From positions 1-9,145 of the forward strand of contig CAAGIZ010000022.1 in the NCBI GenBank assembly GCA_900770075.1: a DNA stretch of 9,145 bases, in the 5' to 3' direction. Position numbers and translations under genes: made by a program. Positions 1-6,824 of this stretch are shown here, piece after piece (positions within the stretch are counted from its first letter, which is position 1; each line of letters starts with the position of its first letter). The notes under the pieces are model-generated. The model searched no databases, was not told the origin of the DNA, and saw only the letters and a program-made list of their open reading frames with translations. The DNA comes from Spirochaetia bacterium. GTDB lineage: Bacteria; Spirochaetota; Spirochaetia; Treponematales; Treponemataceae.

Positions 1-509
1 CGAAGGATTTTCTGGCTGAGGCCTTCCGTAAGGCTGTAGACCGGAAAAATGCGGCTTTCCGGGGGAAGGGTATCTGCGTAGTCTGAAAGGCTTCCGCCTT
101 CTGCAATTTTCTGCGCTTCGAAGGAAGCGGACTGGAGTTTGCCGTATTTTGGTTCGAAGCGGCCGGTTACGGCGATGATGGAGCCTTGGGGAAGGGTTTT
201 TTCCAGAAACGGACGGTTAAACGCAACAAGTTCTGCTTCTGCCGTTCCATCGGTAATCAGTATTTTGAGGGTTTTCATCCTGCCGTAACCGAACCAATCG
301 TGGGCGGTAACACGGGCGATGGTGTGGACTTTTGGAAAGCGGAGGGCGTCTTTTAGCGGGATTTTTTTTGTGCGGTCGTCGTAGCCGCGGGGATAGAACT
401 GAAGCAGGTCGCCTACGGTAAAGATGTTGAGCCGGGCAAAAAGTTCTGCCGTTTTTGTTCCTATGCCGGAGAGTGCAGAAATTGAGTTTTTTATCTCGCT
501 TATTTTCAT
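1..509 (-). CDS. recG: ATP-dependent DNA helicase RecG, N-terminal part (cut by window edge)
   Basis: Only the first 169 codons are present; the helicase motor domains lie beyond the left edge. RecG is a cytoplasmic ATP-driven translocase that remodels stalled replication forks and Holliday junctions. The visible part reads as the wedge region. Residues 13-46 carry a helix-hairpin-helix-like LSGIGTKTAELFARL segment, then the family's FYPRGYDDRT. Residues 62-132 form an OB-fold-like stretch. Residues 155-169 read FPVYSLTEGLSQKIL, matching the conserved P-x-Y-x-L-T-E-G-L-S-Q-K that leads into the helicase core. I translated this by hand, because the frame is open to the window edge. The ATG at 507-509 has an AAAGGA sequence upstream with a rather long spacing of about 11 nt. 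No other in-frame ATG is near. It follows the yggT-family gene by 23 nt on the same strand, so the two are probably one operon. The identification is firm. Confidence 0.93.
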   Translation of the reverse strand, partial: MKISEIKNSISALSGIGTKTAELFARLNIFTVGDLLQFYPRGYDDRTKKIPLKDALRFPKVHTIARVTAHDWFGYGRMKTLKILITDGTAEAELVAFNRPFLEKTLPQGSIIAVTGRFEPKYGKLQSASFEAQKIAEGGSLSDYADTLPPESRIFPVYSLTEGLSQKIL

Positions 510-532
510 CGGCTGACCGTTCCTTTTGCCTT

Positions 533-1141
533 TTAAAATGGAAGGTGTAGCAGAAGGTTACAGAGCATTAAGATGACGAAATCTCCCAACTTGACTGCGA
601 TGATGGAAAATACCGTTGCGATTATGAGGGAGGTCGTAAAAGGAATGAATTTTTTTGTGAATATTCCTGAAACCTTGTAGGAAAAAGGTGAGATTACGCT
701 GTCTACCTGATCCCAGAAGGGGCTGTAGCTGCGGTAGCGGTTTTTTCTTGCCATAAGGCGCATTATGCCGATTGCCACAAGGCGGATTATGAGGAGGACT
801 ATGAAAAATTTTGAAACCGATGAGATTATTGACCAGATAAGGCTTACAACAACGGCAAGGAGGTAGCCTACGGTTATGTTCTGGCCTCTGGACAGGGTGG
901 CAAGGATTCCTGAGGCAGCGTAAAGGACACAGAGGGCCAGTGCCGGGCTGAAGTCAAGGCCGCGGAAATTTAAAAAGCGGATTTTTCTGAAGAGGTTCAG
1001 GTACGGGTCGCAGAGGGAAGAAAGGAACCTGCCTGCCGGGGAGTAGTTTGCCCGTGGAAACCAGGTTAAAAAAATTCTGATGAGGCAGACAAAGGAGTAG
1101 ATGTTTACCGCCATTGCTAAAATCTGAAAAATTCCTGTCAT
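533..1141 (-). CDS. YggT family integral membrane protein
   Basis: A 202-aa, very hydrophobic protein with two copies of the YGGT repeat. Repeat one has R22-IFLTWFPR-30, then DPYLNLFRKI at 45-54 and a following hydrophobic helix. Repeat two begins near residue 111 (KFFIVLLIIRLVAIG) and has a matching SPFWDQVDSVISPFSYKV segment near 140-157. Likely membrane segments are about 4-27, 64-83, 90-127 (perhaps two), 165-184 and 186-200. YggT proteins sit in the inner membrane; some have been linked to osmotic tolerance, cell division or plastid/thylakoid biogenesis, but the molecular role is unsettled. The start is well supported: AGGGAGA (plus-strand 1148-1154) lies 6 nt from the ATG. It is followed by recG after 23 nt, and upstream lies dnaE on the same strand across a 155-nt hairpin-rich spacer. 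Family assignment is solid; function is not known. Confidence 0.88.
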   Translation of the reverse strand: MTGIFQILAMAVNIYSFVCLIRIFLTWFPRANYSPAGRFLSSLCDPYLNLFRKIRFLNFRGLDFSPALALCVLYAASGILATLSRGQNITVGYLLAVVVSLIWSIISSVSKFFIVLLIIRLVAIGIMRLMARKNRYRSYSPFWDQVDSVISPFSYKVSGIFTKKFIPFTTSLIIATVFSIIAVKLGDFVILMLCNLLLHLPF

Positions 1142-1194
1142 ATTGTTTCTCCCTATGAGCTTCTAAAGTGTTTTTGCGTCAGAGGGTGGAGCCA

Positions 1195-1282
1195 TGCCGT
1201 CAGGCAGTGCCGGCTTTGCCGGTACCGCGCGCAGCAAGTGGCGGAACACCCGACCTGCCCGTAAGGGCAGGGGACGCCCTTA
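1195..1282. repeat. Cluster of short GC-rich hairpins between dnaE and the yggT-family gene
   Basis: The 155-nt spacer between the dnaE stop and the yggT start holds several exact small inverted repeats. They are TGCC/GGCA (1195-1206, 4-nt loop); TGCCGGC/GCCGGTA around a TTT loop (1208-1224, one G-T pair); CCTGCCC/GGGCAGG around GTAA (1254-1271); and TAAGGGC/GCCCTTA around a 7-nt loop (1262-1282). The last two share GGGC and cannot form together. No T-run follows a stem in either direction, so this does not read as a normal intrinsic terminator. It may belong to the same general kind of hairpin-rich intergenic repeat seen near 5.2 and 8.9 kb, although sequence similarity to those is weak. Confidence 0.6.
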
Positions 1283-1296
1283 AAATAATAAAAAAT

Positions 1297-4200
1297 CTAA
1301 AAAAGCCAGGCATCTTTTACAAAATACATGGACTTTACTTTTTGCAGGAATTCTTCTGTGCCCGGTGCGGAAAGCTGGGTGCTTGCCTTTATGGTGTAAG
1401 AAAAATTTCCTGCATTTATATGAAAATATACTGAACATCCGCCGGAATTTCCAAATAAAAATTCTTTTAAATTGAAAATCTGCTGTTCTTCTTTAAGACC
1501 GTCGTCGAGCTGAATGTGCAGTTCCTGTATTGCCCGGTTTTTGAGCATTTCCGGGTCTTCGAGGGAGTCCACCAGAAAAGACGGCTCTTCCCTGTCGGAC
1601 TTTGGATCAAGACGCCCCCGGAATGCGTAAACCTTGTCGGCTTCGATTTTTGAAGACAGTTCTTCCCACACTTTCGGAAAGAAAACCAGACTCATAGTTC
1701 CGTAGTAGTCCTGAAGTTTTGCAAAGGCCATTGTGGAATTTGTTTTTGTAACCTTGGAAAAAAGGTCGGTTATCATGCCGATGGTGACGTATTTTTTTTC
1801 GGTGTTTTTAAGCTGCCATGGTTTTGCCCCGGAGGAAATTGCTGCTGCATACTGGCTTTTTGCCTCTTTTGATTCCCGGTGGATGTTCTGGGAGTTGAGG
1901 GTTGCCTTTTCGCAGGCTTTTTTGTATTCGTCCAGAGGGTGGCCAGAAACGTAGCAGCCGATGAGTTCTTTTTCCATGCTGAGTTTTTCCATCTTTGTGG
2001 AATCGGCGATGACGTCGAAGGTGTAGTCGGAAAACTCTTTTTCGCCGGTGTTTTCAAAAAGGCTTATCTGTCCGTCGTCCCCGCCGCTTACCTTTTTTTC
2101 GGTGTAGGCCCAGGCACTGTCCAGATTTGCGATGAGGGTAGGGCGGTTCTGGTCAAGATTGTCGAAGCCGCCGCATTTTATGAGCACTTCCACTGCCTTT
2201 TTGTTCATGGCAAGTTTTTCACCTTTTTTCTGCCCGGTTTCTTCGTCGAACACGTCTTCCTTTACGGTTATCATCCGTTCAAGAAAGTCCATGAAGGTTT
2301 TGAATGGTCCGTTTTCTGTCCGTTCTTTTACGATTGCGTTGGCGGCGGAGGTTCCCATGCCCTTAATTCCCCGGAACCCGAAGACTATGTGTCCGTCTAC
2401 AACGTCGAAGTTGGAGTCTGAGCGGTTTACGTCCGGCGGATCTACCTGAATGCCCATTCTCCGGGCTTCTGCAATGTAGAAGGGAAGGCCGTCTGTGGTT
2501 GTGATTTCGTTGGTAAGGTTGGCTGCCATAAACTCTGCCGGGTAATTTGCCTTTAAAAAGCCGGTGCGGTAGGCCAGGACGGAGTAGGCGGCGGCGTGGG
2601 ATTTGTTGAATCCGTAGCCGGCAAAAGGTACCATTATGTCGAAGATTTCGTCAGCATGCTCTTTTGTAAAGCCCTGTTTTACGGCACCTTCTTCGAATTC
2701 TGCCTTTTTGTTCATCATTACTTCCGGCTTCTTTTTTCCCATGGCACGGCGCAGCATGTCGGCACCGCCCAGAGAAAAGCCTGCAATCTTCTGGGAAACC
2801 TGCATAATCTGTTCCTGATAGACCATTACGCCGTAGGTTTCTTTCAGAATCGGTTCGAGACAGGGGTCGGGGTAGTGGACTGTTTCCGGCTTCCACTTTC
2901 CTTCTATATAGTTCGGGATGAACTGCAGCGGTCCCGGCCGGTAAAGGGCGTTTAAGGCTACCAGGTCTTCGATTTTTTCCGGCTGGAACTGGCGCAGGAT
3001 TTTCTGCATTCCCGGAGATTCAAACTGGAATACGGCAACGGAGTCGCCTTTCTTAAAGAGGTCGAAGGTGTTTTTGTCTGTTTCGCTTACGGTTGCGCAG
3101 ACGAATTTTTCTTCCCCGTCTTTTTTGTGCTTGTTTATGATGTCCTCTGCATAGCGGATCAGGGAGAGGGTTTTGAGTCCCAGATAGTCGAATTTTACCA
3201 GGCCGCAGGGTTCGATTATGTCCATGGTGTACTGAACGCCCACTTCGCCGGTTTTTGAATCCTTAAAGACCGGTGCCCAGTTAGGCAGGGCGGTAAGCCC
3301 GATTACCATGCCGGAAGCGTGGAGACCGGTGTTTCTCTTGCAGCCTTCCAGTTTTAGGGCCAGATCGAAGAGTTTTTCGTAGCGGGGGTCGTGGCGGAAT
3401 TCTGCCAGTTGCCCGCCGTCGGGGAATTTTTCGGTGGGAGGCTCAAAGCAGTTTTTGAGGGTTGCCTTGAGGTTTTCGGAAACCTTGGATTTGAGCATCG
3501 TTACTTCGGAGAGGGGAACGCCCAAAGTGCGCCCTACGTCGGCAATGCAGTTTTTTGGTTTAAGGGTACCGAAGGTTACGATGTGCCCTACCTGAGGGTC
3601 TCCGTAAAGGTCTCTTGTGTGCTGGATGATGTCCTGCCGATAGTCGAAGTCCATGTCCACGTCAAAGTCCGGCATGGAAACGCGTTCAGGGTTTAAGAAA
3701 CGTTCAAAAATCAGCTTGTAGCGGAATGGGTCTATGTCCGTAATGCCCAGACAGTAGGCTACAAGAGAGCCTGCACCGGAACCACGACCCGGTCCTATGG
3801 GAATGTATGGTTTGGGGCAGTTGTTTACGTTGTCCCAGGTTGATTTTGACCAGTTGATGAATTCCCAGACGATTAAGAAGTAGCCGGAAAAGCCCATCTT
3901 GAAGATGATTCCCAGCTCGTACTCGGCACGCTGGCGGATTGTGGGGGTGATTTTGGGATAACGCTTTCTTAATCCTTCTTCCACCAGATGACGCATGTAG
4001 TCGTCCTGATTTTTTGTGTATTCTTCGCCGTGGGTCTGAAACTCTTTCGGAAGTTCAAATCGGGGCAGACATTCCTTAAGTTCCTGGGTTTTATACTGTT
4101 TGATTGTAAGGTTGCACATACCGGCGATTTTTACGGTGTTTTCGTAGGCCTCCGGGCAGTCAGGAAAAAGAAGCCTCATCTCCTGTTCGGTTTTAAAATA

Positions 4201-5010
4201 CCATTCGTGCCTGTCGCCTCCCATAGTCTGGTGCGGCTCGGTCATGTTTTTCTTAAAGCCGATGCAGCGCAGACAGTCCTGAGCTTCCCAGTCTTCCTTT
4301 TCTACGTAGTGGATGTCGTTTGTAACCACCAGGGGAATGTCCAGTTTGCGGGACATGGCAATCAGTTTTTTGTTTACGAATTTCTGCTCTTCAAGACCGT
4401 GATCCTGCAGTTCAAGGTAGTAGTGGTCGGGACCAAAGAGATTTTTGTATTTTAAGGCCAGCTCTTCAGCTTCGGCATCTCTTCCTGCAAGCAGCAGCTG
4501 GGGCAGTTCTCCGGCAACACAGGCAGAGCAGCAGATAAGCCCTTCGTGGTATTTTTCCAGCAGTTCAAAGTCAATTCTCGGTTTGCCGTAGTAAAGACCT
4601 TCCTGATAGGCAATGGAAGAAAGCCAGCTCATGTTTTCGTAACCTTTCTGGTTTTTGCACAGGAGGATTAAGTGAAAATAGTGGGCCTGTCTGTCTCCGT
4701 CTTCACCTTTGTGGGAATAGGGAACGTCGTTTTTTTCCAGATGACTTCCGTAGGCAACGTAAAATTCTTCGCCTACGATGGGGTTTATGCCGTTAATGTG
4801 ACAAAGTTTTTCAAAATTGAGGGCACCGAACATATTTCCGTGGTCAGTAAGGGCAAGGGCGGGCATATTGAGCCTTTTTGCTTTTGCCACAAGGTCGTCA
4901 AGTTTTGCACAACTGTCCAAAAGAGAATAGTCCGAGTGAACGTGAAGATGAACAAAATTTGCAGGCGGAGTTCCTTCCGGGGCTGCATCAAAAACGTGGT
5001 AGTCTGCCAT
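1297..5010 (-). CDS. dnaE: DNA polymerase III alpha subunit (replicative DNA polymerase)
   Basis: A 1237-aa catalytic subunit of the chromosomal replicase, slightly longer than E. coli DnaE (1160 aa). An N-terminal PHP domain occupies about residues 19-300. It has HLHVHSDYSLLD (21-32), TDHGNMFG (55-62) and a TNDIHY motif near 230, so the metal-binding histidines look kept. The polymerase core has GPGRGSGAGS (406-415), PDFDVD (447-452) with D450 and D452 as likely catalytic aspartates, and D608 in VKFDYLGL as the third. FAGYGFNKSH is near 795. A helix-hairpin-helix region lies around 860-900, a textbook beta-clamp-binding motif QISLF at 981-985, and an OB-fold at about 1073-1150. I chose the ATG at 5008-5010 rather than a TTG 21 nt upstream, because the TTG lies upstream of the likely -10 box. 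No Shine-Dalgarno precedes this ATG. Stop is TAG. It is intact and DnaE1-like rather than PolC. Confidence 0.97.
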   Translation of the reverse strand: MADYHVFDAAPEGTPPANFVHLHVHSDYSLLDSCAKLDDLVAKAKRLNMPALALTDHGNMFGALNFEKLCHINGINPIVGEEFYVAYGSHLEKNDVPYSHKGEDGDRQAHYFHLILLCKNQKGYENMSWLSSIAYQEGLYYGKPRIDFELLEKYHEGLICCSACVAGELPQLLLAGRDAEAEELALKYKNLFGPDHYYLELQDHGLEEQKFVNKKLIAMSRKLDIPLVVTNDIHYVEKEDWEAQDCLRCIGFKKNMTEPHQTMGGDRHEWYFKTEQEMRLLFPDCPEAYENTVKIAGMCNLTIKQYKTQELKECLPRFELPKEFQTHGEEYTKNQDDYMRHLVEEGLRKRYPKITPTIRQRAEYELGIIFKMGFSGYFLIVWEFINWSKSTWDNVNNCPKPYIPIGPGRGSGAGSLVAYCLGITDIDPFRYKLIFERFLNPERVSMPDFDVDMDFDYRQDIIQHTRDLYGDPQVGHIVTFGTLKPKNCIADVGRTLGVPLSEVTMLKSKVSENLKATLKNCFEPPTEKFPDGGQLAEFRHDPRYEKLFDLALKLEGCKRNTGLHASGMVIGLTALPNWAPVFKDSKTGEVGVQYTMDIIEPCGLVKFDYLGLKTLSLIRYAEDIINKHKKDGEEKFVCATVSETDKNTFDLFKKGDSVAVFQFESPGMQKILRQFQPEKIEDLVALNALYRPGPLQFIPNYIEGKWKPETVHYPDPCLEPILKETYGVMVYQEQIMQVSQKIAGFSLGGADMLRRAMGKKKPEVMMNKKAEFEEGAVKQGFTKEHADEIFDIMVPFAGYGFNKSHAAAYSVLAYRTGFLKANYPAEFMAANLTNEITTTDGLPFYIAEARRMGIQVDPPDVNRSDSNFDVVDGHIVFGFRGIKGMGTSAANAIVKERTENGPFKTFMDFLERMITVKEDVFDEETGQKKGEKLAMNKKAVEVLIKCGGFDNLDQNRPTLIANLDSAWAYTEKKVSGGDDGQISLFENTGEKEFSDYTFDVIADSTKMEKLSMEKELIGCYVSGHPLDEYKKACEKATLNSQNIHRESKEAKSQYAAAISSGAKPWQLKNTEKKYVTIGMITDLFSKVTKTNSTMAFAKLQDYYGTMSLVFFPKVWEELSSKIEADKVYAFRGRLDPKSDREEPSFLVDSLEDPEMLKNRAIQELHIQLDDGLKEEQQIFNLKEFLFGNSGGCSVYFHINAGNFSYTIKASTQLSAPGTEEFLQKVKSMYFVKDAWLF

Positions 5011-5019
5011 AGAATCTGC

Positions 5020-5048
5020 ATTGTAGCACAAAAACTTTGGAATTTACA
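5020..5048 (-). promoter_or_regulatory. Candidate sigma-70 promoter for dnaE, possibly leaderless
   Basis: Read on the minus strand, there is an extended -10, TGC-TACAAT (TACAAT at 5020-5025). A weak -35, TGTAAA (5043-5048), lies 17 bp further upstream. Only 9 nt separate the -10 from the dnaE ATG, so transcription should begin within about 1-6 nt of the start codon. No Shine-Dalgarno fits in that space. The -10 match is good and the -35 is poor (3 of 6), so the extended TG may carry much of the recognition. Confidence 0.5.
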
Positions 5049-5105
5049 GGGCATATCCCTCCATTCCGCCGCCTGTGCCGGCTCCATTGCGGGTCGCTAT
5101 GTTAC

Positions 5106-5124
5106 GGGTTCCGCTTTCGCTCCA
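5106..5124 (+). repeat. Copy A of 19-nt unit GGGTTCCGCTnnCGCTCCA
   Basis: This sequence matches 8807-8825 at 17 of 19 positions; the only differences are the two central bases (TT here, AG there). An inverted, slightly longer version is at 8978-8995. All three copies are intergenic, which points to a dispersed genomic repeat rather than chance. Confidence 0.6.
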
Positions 5125-5140
5125 GCCGCTTCCCTCGCTT

Positions 5141-5217
5141 CGGGGGCTGTCCAGTTTGCCCTGCATATTGAATTTTTTTGGATAAAAACATTAGTCCTGC
5201 TTTTTGGACAGCCCCCG
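5141..5217. repeat. Perfect 13-bp inverted repeat with 51-nt AT-rich loop
   Basis: CGGGGGCTGTCCA (5141-5153) is exactly reverse-complemented by TGGACAGCCCCCG (5205-5217). The loop between them is mostly AT-rich. There is no T-run after either arm, so a simple terminator is unlikely. It could be a small mobile or repetitive palindrome, or two opposed copies of a repeat end. Confidence 0.65.
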
Positions 5218-5233
5218 CACTCAGTCCAGTGGC

Positions 5234-5244
5234 CGGCTCCGCCG
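5234..5244. repeat. Mini-hairpin CGGC-TCC-GCCG
   Basis: A 4-bp stem with a 3-nt loop, inside a context (TCCAGTGGCCGGCTCCGCCG) that closely resembles 8823-8842 (TCCATTTGGCCGGCTTCGCCG) with one gap. The same style of stem with a three-base pyrimidine loop also occurs at 1208-1224. This supports shared ancestry of the spacer repeats. Confidence 0.5.
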
Positions 5245-5317
5245 CCCTTCACAGCGCTTATGCAGTTCCCCCGCACACCACACACAATAGCCGTTCCCTC
5301 AAATCGCCGTTTCCCAC

Positions 5318-5346
5318 TTTAAATTCAAAAAAAATTATGGGATAAT
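5318..5346 (+). promoter_or_regulatory. Candidate sigma-70 promoter for the SH3-like lipoprotein, possibly leaderless
   Basis: TTTAAA (5318-5323; 4 of 6 to TTGACA), a 17-bp A-rich spacer and GATAAT (5341-5346; 5 of 6 to TATAAT) are followed by only 8 nt before the ATG at 5355. A start site 6-8 nt after the -10 leaves essentially no 5' leader. No Shine-Dalgarno is placed correctly; the nearest GGGA overlaps the -10 and is too far away. Confidence 0.5.
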
Positions 5347-5354
5347 TCAAGACT

Positions 5355-6800
5355 ATGAACAAAAAAATTCTCGTTTTGATTTCCGCAGTTTTTTGGACGG
5401 TTCTTTTTACCGGCTGCGGAAAACTGGGCTATTCCCTTGTCCTCTGGAACAATCCTGAAATTGGCGTACAGGAAGGACAGATTGTAAAAGTTTACGTAAA
5501 ATCAAATATTTCCCAAACCTACATCATAATGGGGCTGGAAGACTCTCAAAAGAAAGAAATTCCCCTGTGGCAGATTTCACAGCCGGCTTCAAAGGCAAAG
5601 ACGGAAAAACTTGCCGGCCGCTACGAAGAATATGCCCACACCTATGCCAGCGTAAAACTGGACGGGCTTCCCATCCGGGCAGAGGCAGTGAACACTTCCA
5701 GACAGGTTTACCGCCTGCGCAAGGACGAGGTAATACGGGTTCTCTACAAGGGCAAGGGTCAGGCAGTTACAAACGGCAAGGGCGACCTGCAGGGCGAGTG
5801 GCTGCGGGTTCTGACCGGCACAGGCACCGAAGGCTGGTGTTTTTCCTACAACCTTAATCTTTTCGAGCGGGAAGACGACCTCCTTACCGTAAAGGCGGAG
5901 GTAAAGCAGGAAGAAAGGGACGAAGAACTGGCCGCTGCAGTTGCCAGACGCTGGTACCCGGAAGAATACAAGGAAATGCTCAGCACAGGACGCTACGACC
6001 TGGCAAAGATGGACGAAAACTACGGCTTTGACTTCGGGCAGGTGGACTGGCAGGTTCCGGCTCAGGAAGAAGAGGGTGTTGAAGGCGGAAACGGAACTTC
6101 GGAAAACCCGGTTCCGAAAGAAAGCCTTCAGAAAATACCGGTGCCAAAAACTGCAAAAGACGGAGAGCCTCTGGTCTTTACGGCAACTTTGCGCACGGCA
6201 GAACAGAACAAAAGCTGGACTTATTCAAAGGCAAAAAAGAAGGAAGACGGTTCATACCAGCTGGACGAAAACGGAGTTTACATCACCCTTGCAGGAAAAA
6301 ACACCCTGGCAGTTCAGTACATGGATTCTGACGGAAAACTCAAAAACGAAAATTTCGTTTCCCTTACACAGGACATTCAAGACGTAATCGAAGCAGAAAG
6401 GGAACGGCGTAAAATTGAAGTGGCGGCACTGGCTGCGGAAGGCCCTGTTTACCACAGTTCAAACTACGGAACCATAACCTTTACGGAAGACGGAAATGCC
6501 TTCTGGAGCAATTTTAAGCTTCTTGTTCCGGGGATAATCTCTGCCAGGGCTACGGGAACGGTAAAAGTCGGCGCTGAACTGTACCTTGCAAATTCCTTAA
6601 AAAGCGATTTTGACGGAATTTTAACCTTCAGCTTTGAGGGCATGGAAGAAAAAGTCAATTTCTTCTATAAAAAAGATGCAGGCGGTCTCCGGCTGGAAGA
6701 TGCCACAAGAGCTGTAATCCGCGGAAATCTTGTTACTGCCAGAGGAAGTTCTCCTTTGGTAATGTATTTTAGTGCATCACAAACTAACCAAAACCGGTAA
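5355..6800 (+). CDS. Putative SH3-like domain lipoprotein of unknown function
   Basis: A 481-aa predicted lipoprotein. Residues 1-20 form a signal peptide (MNKK, then a hydrophobic core) ending LFTG before C21. The phenylalanine at -3 fits the relaxed spirochaetal lipobox better than the E. coli one. After the anchor comes a beta-rich segment (about 22-75). A bacterial SH3-like fold follows at about 113-171, with the typical pattern of basic Y-R-L-R-K-D-E-V-I-R-V, then GEWLRV, then GTEGWCFSYNL. A charged, partly disordered region (about 175-270) has E/K-rich helices and a PVPKESLQKIPVPK stretch. A beta-rich C-terminal module (about 360-475) holds YGTITFTEDGNAFWS and LTFSFEGMEEKVNFFY. SH3-like modules often bind peptidoglycan or proteins, so an envelope-associated role is a reasonable inference, but no enzyme motif is visible. 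The ABC-F gene follows after 24 nt. I do not recognise a named gene. Confidence 0.85.
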   Translation: MNKKILVLISAVFWTVLFTGCGKLGYSLVLWNNPEIGVQEGQIVKVYVKSNISQTYIIMGLEDSQKKEIPLWQISQPASKAKTEKLAGRYEEYAHTYASVKLDGLPIRAEAVNTSRQVYRLRKDEVIRVLYKGKGQAVTNGKGDLQGEWLRVLTGTGTEGWCFSYNLNLFEREDDLLTVKAEVKQEERDEELAAAVARRWYPEEYKEMLSTGRYDLAKMDENYGFDFGQVDWQVPAQEEEGVEGGNGTSENPVPKESLQKIPVPKTAKDGEPLVFTATLRTAEQNKSWTYSKAKKKEDGSYQLDENGVYITLAGKNTLAVQYMDSDGKLKNENFVSLTQDIQDVIEAERERRKIEVAALAAEGPVYHSSNYGTITFTEDGNAFWSNFKLLVPGIISARATGTVKVGAELYLANSLKSDFDGILTFSFEGMEEKVNFFYKKDAGGLRLEDATRAVIRGNLVTARGSSPLVMYFSASQTNQNR

Positions 6801-6824
6801 AAGCCGGCACACTGGAAAAAAAAC

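Larger units (their letters stand above)
5011..5354. other. Divergent intergenic region (344 nt)
   Basis: This gap separates dnaE (leftward) from the lipoprotein gene (rightward). It contains a candidate promoter at each end (5020-5048 and 5318-5346) and a GC-rich middle made of repeats: a 19-nt unit at 5106-5124, a 13-bp inverted repeat at 5141-5217, and a CGGC-TCC-GCCG hairpin at 5234-5244. An AT-rich stretch at 5165-5190 sits inside the inverted-repeat loop. Frames open across it have no ribosome binding site and no recognisable protein, so I call no gene here. Confidence 0.8.

Noticed and set aside
1254..1271. CCTGCCC-GTAA-GGGCAGG as the dnaE terminator
   Set aside because: The stem is good but no T-run follows it on the transcribed strand; the T-rich tract lies before the stem, not after it.
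1195..1282. CRISPR-like or tandem repeat array
   Set aside because: The hairpins differ in sequence and spacing; there is no repeated unit with regular spacers here or elsewhere in the window.
1168..1434. An 88-codon plus-strand open frame in the dnaE-yggT spacer
   Set aside because: It is built from hairpin repeats and the antisense of the dnaE end, with no ribosome binding site.
5011..5031. TTG start for dnaE, 7 codons upstream of the ATG
   Set aside because: It lies upstream of the likely -10 box, has no Shine-Dalgarno, and would add CYNADS-type residues not expected before the family's N-terminus.
4672..5322. A 216-codon plus-strand open frame over the dnaE 5' end and the divergent spacer
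   Set aside because: It is mostly antisense to the conserved PHP domain, crosses repeats and both promoters, and lacks a recognisable domain.
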